From Sphingomonas sp. (GTDB taxonomy: Bacteria > Pseudomonadota > Alphaproteobacteria > Sphingomonadales > Sphingomonadaceae), in NCBI GenBank assembly GCA_025935515.1, contig JAICVC010000046.1:1-12811 (forward strand): DNA of 12,811 nucleotides. The letters run 5' to 3'. Shown here in pieces: positions 1-5,111 of the stretch (the stretch's first letter is position 1; every line of letters begins with the position of its first letter). The notes under the pieces were generated by a model that worked only from the letters and a program-made list of their open reading frames with translations, was not told the DNA's origin and searched no databases. The position numbers were made by a program, and so were the translations under genes.

Positions 1-476
1 AGATCGGCGACGTGTCGCGGGCTCTAAAAGACTACGGAAGCGCCATTGAGCAAAACCCGAAAGACGCCGATCCCTATTTCCGTCGAGGATTGATCTATCT
101 GGACATGCGCAGGTTCGAAGATGCGATCGGCGACTTCACCCGATCTCACGACCTCGATCCGAAAAACGTGTGGCCGCTGGCCAACCGTGGGCTCGCTTAC
201 GCATGGGAAAAGGACACGGCGCACGCAAAGCAAGATTTCGCCGCCGTCCGCGCCATCGATCCTGAAAACAAGGTTCTGCTCCATGGCGAGGGCCTAATGT
301 TTATGTTCGGTGGCGACCTGGATGCCGCAGTGGATCGCTTCACCACCGCACTGACCCGTGACCCATCGGATGTTTGGTCACTGCAGATGCGAGCGGACGC
401 ATACCAGCAGATGGGTGACTTCGATAAGGCGCGCGCGGACAGGGATAAACTGCTTCAGCTTCAGAAAACTTCGTAA
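1..476 (+). CDS. TPR repeat protein, 5' end cut by window edge
   Basis: The reading frame is open from the first bases of the window to the TAA at 474-476, so the N-terminus probably lies upstream. A GTG at 12 is possible but has no visible ribosome site. About 155 residues are visible, made almost entirely of tetratricopeptide repeats. At least four helix pairs follow the TPR pattern, with repeated aliphatic/Tyr positions and D-P-turn endings (NPKDAD, DPKNVW, DPENK, DPSDVW). TPR arrays form a superhelix that binds other proteins; nothing visible names the partner. No membrane segment or signal peptide is visible in the part present. The sequence looks less GC-rich than the psp genes. The fold is secure; the specific role is unknown. 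Confidence 0.75.
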   Translation, partial: IGDVSRALKDYGSAIEQNPKDADPYFRRGLIYLDMRRFEDAIGDFTRSHDLDPKNVWPLANRGLAYAWEKDTAHAKQDFAAVRAIDPENKVLLHGEGLMFMFGGDLDAAVDRFTTALTRDPSDVWSLQMRADAYQQMGDFDKARADRDKLLQLQKTS

Positions 477-633
477 GCGATGCCTGCAGAGAAGTAGTTT
501 GTCTGCTAGGCACCCGAAGCAATCAATTGGAGCGAATGGCACAAATCTTCGAATTGCAGCTGTCAGCCTAACATCAGCCTTCTATCCAAAGCTGCCATTG
601 GCTCGCGGACTCGCAACGCTGAGGTCGTTCGCC

Positions 634-639
634 TATATC
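634..639 (+). promoter_or_regulatory. possible -10 element for rnpB
   Basis: TATATC lies six bases before the predicted 5' end of RNase P RNA at 646, a fitting place for a -10 hexamer. The matching -35 position (about 611-616, TCGCAA) is a poor fit, and TTGGCT at 598 is too far away. The rest of 477-645 holds no gene that I can support. Confidence 0.3.
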
Positions 640-645
640 CCGCTC

Positions 646-1040
646 GCCAGAGGGCCGGGCGGCCGCGGGTTTCGCAAGAAGCACGAGGAAAGTCCGGGCT
701 CCATGGAACCACGGTGCCGGGTAACGCCCGGCGGTCCGCCATAGCCTTGGCGAAGGCGGATCAGGGAAAGTGCCACAGAAAGGACACCGCCCGGGCTTCG
801 GCCGGGCAAGGTCGAAAGGGTGCGGCAAGAGCGCACCGCGGCCCTGGCGACAGGACCGGCACGGTAAACCCCACCGGGTGCAAGACCGAATAGGGGCGGC
901 ACATGAGCCTGGTTCCGGCTCGTCGCCCGGGTTGGTTGCTGGAGGGGCGGGGCAACCCGTCCCCTAGAGGAATGGCCGCACATCCGCATGTCGTCTGCAG
1001 ACGGCGCGGAGGACAGAACCCGGCTTACAGGCCCTCTGGC
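646..1040 (+). ncRNA. rnpB: RNase P RNA (class A)
   Basis: This is the catalytic RNA of ribonuclease P, which removes the 5' leader of precursor tRNAs. The ends are set by the P1 helix: GCCAGAGGGCC at 646-656 is perfectly complementary to GGCCCTCTGGC at 1030-1040. The conserved core segments occur in order: GAGGAAAGTCCGGGCTCC at 685-702, GGGTAACGCCCGG near 719-731, a CCACAGAAA segment near 773-781, GGTAAACCC near 863-871, TAGAGGAATGGC at 965-976, and ACAGAACCCGGCTTACAG at 1013-1030. A length near 395 bases fits an alphaproteobacterial type A RNA. Apparent reading frames across this interval are spurious. The exact ends may differ by a few bases. Confidence 0.96.
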
Positions 1041-1046
1041 ATCGTT

Positions 1047-1122
1047 CGTCATTGCGAGGAGCGCAAGCGACGAAGCAATCCAGGAAAAACGACTGGATTG
1101 CTTCGCTGCGCTCGCAATGACG
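1047..1122. repeat. large imperfect palindromic repeat next to rnpB
   Basis: The left arm (1047-1083, starting CGTCATTGCGAG, ending GAAGCAATCCAG) pairs with the right arm (1093-1122, starting CTGGATTGCTTCG, ending CGCAATGACG). A nine-base loop at 1084-1092 separates them. The left arm carries about seven extra bases in its middle, so a few nucleotides would bulge. From memory, palindromes of this kind are dispersed in many alphaproteobacterial genomes between genes. Here it begins seven bases after rnpB and could act as its 3' hairpin, but no T-run follows, so a simple intrinsic terminator is not shown. Confidence 0.85.
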
Positions 1123-1147
1123 GTCTTGGGTGGTAAGTGGGATTCGC

Positions 1148-1684
1148 ATGGCTCGGCAGAAGAGATCGGACGATTGGGGGTTCCCCCGCTGGCGCTCCTA
1201 TGGCGACAAAGGCCGGGGCGCGGCCAAGCTTCGCCTGTGCGACCGCGATGGATGCAGCGAGATCGGCGACCGCCCGGCCCCCAAGGCGCCGCACAGCCGC
1301 GAGCGGTGGTATTTCTGCGAGGCCCACGCGGCCGAGTACAACAAGAACTGGAATTACTTTGCCGGGCTGTCGCCCGAAGAAGCCGCGCGCCGGGCTGCCG
1401 AGGAAGAGAGCGGCGCTAAGGGCTTTCGCCAATCCGCGCAATGGAAATGGGCGGGGCCCGGCGACGGCAGCCGCAGCCGTGACGAGATGCGCGCGCTTTC
1501 CGCCCTGGAACTCGACAGCGACGCCGATTTCAAGGCGATCAAGGCCGCTCACCGGCGGCTGGTGAAAGAGACCCACCCGGACGCCAATCCGGGGGACGCG
1601 GAGGCCGCCAAGCGGTTCAAGCAGGTCCAGGCTGCCTACGATGTCCTGCGCAAGGCCGAAGAACGGAAAAGCGCGCTCGGCTAG
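1148..1684 (+). CDS. J-domain protein with N-terminal Cys/His motif
   Basis: A 178-residue protein. The C-terminal part (about 114-175) is a J domain with the HPD motif at 143-145 (ETHPDANP) followed by a KRFKQVQAAYDVL helix. J domains stimulate the ATPase of Hsp70/DnaK. The N-terminal half has Cys31, Cys36, Cys57 and His60 (CDRDGC ... FCEAH), which could bind a metal, then EYNKNWNYFAGLS. This architecture is common in alphaproteobacteria as an uncharacterised DnaJ-like protein; it lacks the Gly/Phe and CxxCxGxG regions of true DnaJ. I chose ATG 1148 because the upstream GTG at 1130 would only add six unconvincing residues; the ribosome site is weak (AAGTGGG). The stop overlaps the stop of the convergent gene. 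Confidence 0.85.
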   Translation: MARQKRSDDWGFPRWRSYGDKGRGAAKLRLCDRDGCSEIGDRPAPKAPHSRERWYFCEAHAAEYNKNWNYFAGLSPEEAARRAAEEESGAKGFRQSAQWKWAGPGDGSRSRDEMRALSALELDSDADFKAIKAAHRRLVKETHPDANPGDAEAAKRFKQVQAAYDVLRKAEERKSALG

Positions 1685-2097
1685 TTCTTGGGCTTGGGCG
1701 CCCGAGTGCGGCGCTCCCCGGTCCGCCGTTCCCCCTTGCGGCGTTCGGCCTGGCCCGGCTTCGCCAAGTTGACCTTTCGCCGTTCGTCCTTGCGCCGGTC
1801 CACCTTTCTTCGGTCGCCCGATCGTCCGTCGGGCCGGGGGAGCTGGCCAACCGCGATGGCGACGTCATCCGCATTGCGGTTCGACTCGCTGAGCCGCTGT
1901 TTGGCCGCGGCGACCACCAGCGGCAGGTTGGTCCGGACGAACTCGCAGCGGTCCTGATCGGACATGCCCGCCGCATTGTCGAAGCCGAGGAACGCGCCAA
2001 TCGCCTCTTGCGATACGGAGAGGGCGCGCATTTTTCCGTTGATCCAGATGTCGACCAGCGTGTCGCTGCCGACCGATCGTATCGAATCATTCTCCAT
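1681..2097 (-). CDS. unrecognised protein with Arg-rich pentapeptide tail
   Basis: A 138-residue protein that I do not recognise. Residues 1-85 look folded, with a short beta-like start (TLVDIWINGKMRALSVS) followed by helical segments. From residue 94 the chain becomes a basic tail with six (D/E)RR(K/T) units: starts at 95, 100, 105 and again at 118, 123, 128, so two blocks of three at five-residue spacing. The tail could bind nucleic acid, ribosomes or acidic lipid, but that is inference. An AAGAGAG sequence sits about eight bases before the ATG. The gene starts 29 bases after sufE on the same strand and may be the last gene of the psp-sufE run. There are no membrane segments. Confidence 0.7.
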   Translation of the reverse strand: MENDSIRSVGSDTLVDIWINGKMRALSVSQEAIGAFLGFDNAAGMSDQDRCEFVRTNLPLVVAAAKQRLSESNRNADDVAIAVGQLPRPDGRSGDRRKVDRRKDERRKVNLAKPGQAERRKGERRTGERRTRAPKPKN

Positions 2098-2126
2098 CGC
2101 GCCGCTCTCTTAGCACCAGCGATCGG

Positions 2127-2546
2127 TCATGCCGCAGCCGCGTAGCGCTCGGCAGTCTGTTTCACGAGCGCGATCATGTTGGGAACACCCTGCGTTCGGT
2201 TGGCGCTGAGATGTTTGGCCAATTGGAACGGCGCGAGCGCTTCGGCGACGTCCATCTTGGCGACCTCCGTAGCCGCCTTGTCCTGCACCGCGCTCAGCAC
2301 CAGCGCAACGATGCCCTTGGTGATTGCCGCATTGCTGTCGGCGAGGAAATGAAGCCGGCCCTCGCTCGAGGTCGGATAAACCCAGACCGAGGCCGAGCAG
2401 CCACGCACCTTGGTGGCGTCGGTCTTGAGTGCGTCGGGCATCGGCTCGAGCTGCCGGCCGAGGTCGATCAATAGCCGGTAGCGGTCTTCAGCATCGACCA
2501 GGCGGTATTCGTCGAGGACGTCCAAAAGTGCAGGGAGGCCGGCCAT
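2127..2546 (-). CDS. sufE: SufE-family sulfur acceptor
   Basis: A 139-residue protein matching SufE in length and layout. SufE takes persulfide sulfur from a cysteine desulfurase (SufS) and passes it to the SufBCD scaffold for Fe-S cluster assembly in the cytosol. The acceptor cysteine is Cys50 in the signature KVRGCSASVWVYP. An N-terminal helix (LLDEY...DRYRLLIDLGRQLEPMP) and the C-terminal LAKHLSANRTQGVPNM segment are also typical. No suf operon genes are adjacent: it sits alone, 33 bases after the psp cluster and 29 bases before the Arg-rich protein gene. No clear Shine-Dalgarno sequence precedes the ATG, which hints at translational coupling or read-through from upstream. Confidence 0.92.
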   Translation of the reverse strand: MAGLPALLDVLDEYRLVDAEDRYRLLIDLGRQLEPMPDALKTDATKVRGCSASVWVYPTSSEGRLHFLADSNAAITKGIVALVLSAVQDKAATEVAKMDVAEALAPFQLAKHLSANRTQGVPNMIALVKQTAERYAAAA

Positions 2547-2579
2547 GCGGCGCGCACTAGCACCGCCGTTTCGCCCTAA

Positions 2580-2831
2580 CTAGCGGTCGCGGAGCGATTC
2601 GATCTCGCGCGACAGGCTGTTTTCCTTGTCGACCGTGATCCGCTCGAGCACCTTCAGGCGCTCCTTGAGCTGGGAGACCTCATCGCGCAGGCGCTCATTT
2701 TCCAGCTGGGCCTGGCCATCGTCGCCGCAAGCCATGCCCCTCCGATACGGACCACGCATCCTCGCCCGGACGAGCGAGGCGACCATGACAATCGCAACGA
2801 TGATGATTGCGGTGAGCTGTCCCCCGTTCAT
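2580..2831 (-). CDS. PspB-like small membrane/coiled-coil protein (third extra copy)
   Basis: An 83-residue protein with one N-terminal membrane helix (about 5-22, TAIIIVAIVMVASLV), a short basic linker (RARMRGPYRRG), then a charged coiled coil (43-83) ending in LKVLERITVDKENSLSREIE. The order membrane helix, basic patch, coil is that of PspB, and the ERI-T-x-E core resembles the PspB C-terminus. It lacks the PspB PNWR motif, so I call it PspB-like, not PspB. Its ATG overlaps the stop of the upstream gene by one base (TGATG), with AGAGGA nine bases before it, so translation is probably coupled. The likely role is as an inner-membrane partner of the Psp system; this rests on context and similarity. 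Confidence 0.75.
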   Translation of the reverse strand: MNGGQLTAIIIVAIVMVASLVRARMRGPYRRGMACGDDGQAQLENERLRDEVSQLKERLKVLERITVDKENSLSREIESLRDR

Positions 2832-3106
2832 CAGGCCTGGTCCTCTTCTGAAATGCGATCGCGGTCGCGCAGTGCCTCGATTTGTGCCGCGGTCTCGGCG
2901 CCGCGGTCGGTGACGATCCGTTCGAGGACGCGAATCCGCTCCTGGAGCTGATGAACCTGACCGCGCAGCCGCTGATTCTCGCGGTCGTCGACGGGGTCAC
3001 CCCGCATTTCGCGCATCGAGCGGACCGGGATCCCCATCTTGTGGCGGACGATGGTGAACACGAACACCAGGATCATCAGTGCGAGGACAAACTCGAACGG
3101 ATTCAT
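2831..3106 (-). CDS. PspB-like small membrane/coiled-coil protein (second extra copy)
   Basis: A 91-residue protein. Residues 4-20 (FEFVLALMILVFVFTIV) form a membrane helix, followed by RHKMGIPVRSMREMRG, then a coiled coil (41-83) with IRVLERIVTDRGAETAAQIE. The coil is close in sequence to that of the gene at 3166-3471, and the two genes still match at DNA level (2867-2953 against 3223-3309). It is separated from that gene by a 59-base gap in which I see nothing else, and has AAAGGGG about ten bases before the ATG. It probably belongs to the psp transcript. The function is inferred from its neighbours only. Confidence 0.78.
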   Translation of the reverse strand: MNPFEFVLALMILVFVFTIVRHKMGIPVRSMREMRGDPVDDRENQRLRGQVHQLQERIRVLERIVTDRGAETAAQIEALRDRDRISEEDQA

Positions 3107-3165
3107 TGTCGGTGGGCCCCTTTAATCCCGCATTCTGCTCAATGTCGTGGCGCACAGGCTCCGCA

Positions 3166-3471
3166 TCAAGGCGCCGCATCGCCCGCGGCAACCGTTTTGC
3201 GGCTCGCCCGGCGCGGCGGTTCGCGCAGCGCTTCGATTTGGGCGGCCGTCTGCGCGCCGCCGTCCGTCACGATCTGCTCGAGCACGCGGACGCGATCCTC
3301 CAGCTCGTGAGTACGCGAGGCATATTGCGCGGCTTTTTCCGCAGCCATGCCGGCTTCGACCTCGAGCTTCTTCTCGCGCAGCCGGAAATAGCGGTTGGCG
3401 ATGAGCATCAGGGTCAGCACCGGCAGGCCGATGACGATCAGCGCGACCATCACTTCACCTGGGCCAATCAT
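3166..3471 (-). CDS. PspB-like small membrane/coiled-coil protein (first extra copy)
   Basis: A 101-residue protein. A membrane helix at about 6-25 (EVMVALIVIGLPVLTLMLIA) is followed by a basic/charged segment (NRYFRLREKKLEVEA) and a coiled coil carrying VRVLEQIVTDGGAQTAAQIE at 61-80, then a loose Arg/Ala tail. The GLP in the membrane helix and the charged coil recall PspB (which here has IGLPWL). The ATG overlaps the pspC stop by four bases (ATGA) and is preceded by a strong AAGGGAGG. It is therefore translated with pspC and very likely works with the Psp proteins at the inner membrane. It lacks the HYITKWK and PNWR signatures of real PspB. Confidence 0.8.
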   Translation of the reverse strand: MIGPGEVMVALIVIGLPVLTLMLIANRYFRLREKKLEVEAGMAAEKAAQYASRTHELEDRVRVLEQIVTDGGAQTAAQIEALREPPRRASRKTVAAGDAAP

Positions 3472-3974
3472 GCATTGCCTCCCTTGTCGATCGCCAGCGC
3501 CTCGATCTCACGGGCGAGCGAGCGGTTCTCTGTCGTCACATAGCTTTCGATGTCGGCGAGGCGGCGGTCCATGTCCTTGAAGCGCGAGCGGATGTCGCGC
3601 GCGGCGCGTGCCGGCGAGGCGCGCACGCCCTGCCAGAATTGCTTTTCCTCGCTGTCGACGCGTTCCAGCGACATCGGCTTGGTCGGAGTCACCATCGCGG
3701 CAATGAAGTAGAACGGCACGACTCCGCCGCCGCTCATGAACATCGCGGCGAGGAAGCAGATGCGGACCAGGCTGACGTCGAAGCCGGTGTAATCGGCGAT
3801 TCCGGCGCAGATGCCGAACAGCTTGCCATGGCGCTTGTCGCGATAAAAGCGGGTTCGGCTCGCGGGCTGCTCGCCGAGATAATGCGGCCGATCGTCGGAA
3901 CGGTGCTCGTGCTCGCTCACATATTGCGGCTGGTTCGAGCGTTCCTGCGGCGGCGGGTAGCGGTTGTAGACCAT
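3468..3974 (-). CDS. pspC: PspC-domain envelope stress membrane protein with coiled-coil tail
   Basis: A 168-residue inner-membrane protein. Residues 1-40 are polar and probably disordered (Pro/Gln/His rich). Residues 42-99 are a PspC domain: FYRDKRHGKLFGICAGIADYTG, then a membrane helix with SLVRICFLAAMFM and a second hydrophobic stretch ending MVTPTKP. Residues 105-163 form a charged helical tail with LADIESYVTTENRSLAREIE. In enterobacteria PspC works with PspB to relieve PspA inhibition of PspF under membrane stress. The tail motif resembles the C-terminal motif of PspB and the three downstream proteins, as if a PspB-type helix were joined to PspC. It begins one base after the pspB stop, with GGGGAG before the ATG. 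Confidence 0.9.
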   Translation of the reverse strand: MVYNRYPPPQERSNQPQYVSEHEHRSDDRPHYLGEQPASRTRFYRDKRHGKLFGICAGIADYTGFDVSLVRICFLAAMFMSGGGVVPFYFIAAMVTPTKPMSLERVDSEEKQFWQGVRASPARAARDIRSRFKDMDRRLADIESYVTTENRSLAREIEALAIDKGGNA

Positions 3975-3975
3975 G

Positions 3976-4248
3976 TCACTCCCCGTCCGCGAGCAGGCGC
4001 TGCCGATCGTCGCGGCCGGGAAGGCACTGCTGGCGCCAGTTCGGGTTCTCGGCGGTCATGATCCGTTCGATCGTGCACAGGCGGTCGTCGAGCCGCCGCG
4101 CCGCTTCATGCAGGTCGTCGAGCAACTTCTCGTCGCCGGAGGTCAGGGTCGCGGCCGTCTTCCACTTGGTGATGTAGTGGAACACCAGCCAGGGCAGGCC
4201 GATGAACAACGTGCAAATCACGATTGCCGGAATCAGTATGTCTTCCAT
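3976..4248 (-). CDS. pspB: phage shock protein B, inner-membrane regulator
   Basis: A 90-residue protein with a membrane helix at 5-25 (LIPAIVICTLFIGLPWLVFHY), the PspB-typical HYITKWK junction, a helical segment LLDDLHEAARRLDDRLCTIERI and the signature AENPNWR at 66-72. The enterobacterial protein ends close to this motif; here 18 further polar residues follow. PspB and PspC sense membrane stress and bind PspA, freeing PspF. The start lies five bases downstream of the pspA stop with GGGGAAG before it, so it is the second gene of the operon. Confidence 0.92.
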   Translation of the reverse strand: MEDILIPAIVICTLFIGLPWLVFHYITKWKTAATLTSGDEKLLDDLHEAARRLDDRLCTIERIMTAENPNWRQQCLPGRDDRQRLLADGE

Positions 4249-4253
4249 CTAGC

Positions 4254-4922
4254 TTACTTCCCCCTGGCCTTCATTGCGGCCTTCATGGCTTCAAGTTCGG
4301 CATCGACCGATTCCGCGGCCTTCAGCTCGGCGATCTCTTCCTCGAGGCTCTTGGGTCCGGTCATCCCGAGCGCGTCGGCGCGGCCCTCGGCGAAATCGGC
4401 GCGCCGTTCGAGGATTTCGAATTTCGAAAAGGCGTCGTCGGTGCGGCCGCCGTTCAGCAGCTCGCGGGCGCGAGCCCGGGTGACGGCACTTTCGAACCGG
4501 GTGGCGATGGCATTCTGGCGGGCGCGTGCCTCGCGAAGCTTGTTCTGCAGCTTGGCGATGTCGACCTCGTAACTCTTCAGCGTTTCGTCGACGACCTTGA
4601 TTTCGTCGCGCAAGCCATCGCCCATGTCGGCGAGCTTCTGGCGCTCGATCAGCGCGGCCTTGGCGAGGTCCTCACGCTCCTTCGAGAGCGCGAGCTCGGC
4701 CTTCTCGGTCCAGCCCTTCTGATGTTCGTCGATCTTCGACAGCGCGCGGCGCATTTCCTTGCCGTCGGCGATGCAGCGCGCGGCCGAGGCGCGGACCTCG
4801 ACCAGCGTCTCCTCCATCTCGAGGATGACCATCCGGATCATCTTCGCCGGATCTTCCGACCGGTCGAGCATCTCGGTGATGTTCGCGGCAAAGATATCCC
4901 GTGTTCGGGAAAAGATACTCAT
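4254..4922 (-). CDS. pspA: phage shock protein A (PspA/IM30/ESCRT-III family)
   Basis: A 222-residue, wholly helical protein. The start MSIFSRTRDIFAANITEMLDR is the amphipathic membrane-binding helix, followed by the family signature SEDPAKMIRMVILEMEETL and long coiled-coil segments rich in Glu, Lys and Ala to the end. The length matches E. coli PspA. In the family, PspA binds PspF and blocks its ATPase in resting cells; on membrane damage it moves to the inner membrane, oligomerises and limits proton leakage. GGAG at 4930-4933 (minus strand) lies eight bases before the ATG. It is the first gene of the cluster and is preceded by a sigma-54 type promoter at 4973-4988. Confidence 0.96.
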   Translation of the reverse strand: MSIFSRTRDIFAANITEMLDRSEDPAKMIRMVILEMEETLVEVRASAARCIADGKEMRRALSKIDEHQKGWTEKAELALSKEREDLAKAALIERQKLADMGDGLRDEIKVVDETLKSYEVDIAKLQNKLREARARQNAIATRFESAVTRARARELLNGGRTDDAFSKFEILERRADFAEGRADALGMTGPKSLEEEIAELKAAESVDAELEAMKAAMKARGK

Positions 4923-4972
4923 TCAAGCACTCCGCAAATCCAAAATTAGGGCCCTAAACCTGCCTCTAGCTA

Positions 4973-4988
4973 TACAAGGGTCGTGCCA
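4973..4988 (-). promoter_or_regulatory. sigma-54 (RpoN) type -24/-12 promoter for pspA
   Basis: The minus strand reads TGGCACGACCCTTGTA. This matches the RpoN consensus TGGCACG-N4-TTGCA at every fixed base except one (TTGT in place of TTGC), with exact 12-base spacing between the GG and GT/GC elements. Transcription would start near 4961, about 40 bases before the pspA ATG. PspF-dependent sigma-54 control is the known mode for pspA in enterobacteria, and a pspF gene is divergent here, so the call fits the context well. Confidence 0.85.
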
Positions 4989-5021
4989 GTTTCGTCGAAA
5001 ACGCAGGTAAGTGCGAAAACC

Positions 5022-5080
5022 TTCCTTTTGCAAGGAAAAGCCGGGTGAAATTCCTTGCCAAATGGTGGGATTTGCCACCA
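5022..5080. promoter_or_regulatory. candidate PspF enhancer region between pspA and pspF
   Basis: Two dyads lie 60-120 bases upstream of the predicted pspA start site, where enhancer sites for sigma-54 activators usually occur. One is TTCCTT-N4-AAGGAA (5022-5037), the other TGGTGG-N6-CCACCA (5063-5080). TTCCTTG also recurs as a direct repeat at 5051. Binding here could also let PspF control its own gene. The dyads are seen directly; PspF binding is inference. A clear sigma-70 promoter for pspF was not identified. Confidence 0.45.
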
Positions 5081-5111
5081 ACAGTCGGCCAGATTCCTGA
5101 TCGAAAGACCT

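Noticed and set aside
537..558. Possible sigma-54 promoter (TGGCAC ... TTGCA) upstream of rnpB
   Set aside because: The distance between the GG and GC elements is 18 bases, where 12 are required.
633..1052. Open frames on both strands across rnpB
   Set aside because: The interval is a structured RNA gene with all conserved core segments; the frames have no coding signal.
5063..5077. Possible sigma-54 promoter for pspF on the plus strand (TGGTGGGATTTGCCA)
   Set aside because: The GG to GC spacing is two bases too short; the sequence is better explained as part of a dyad.
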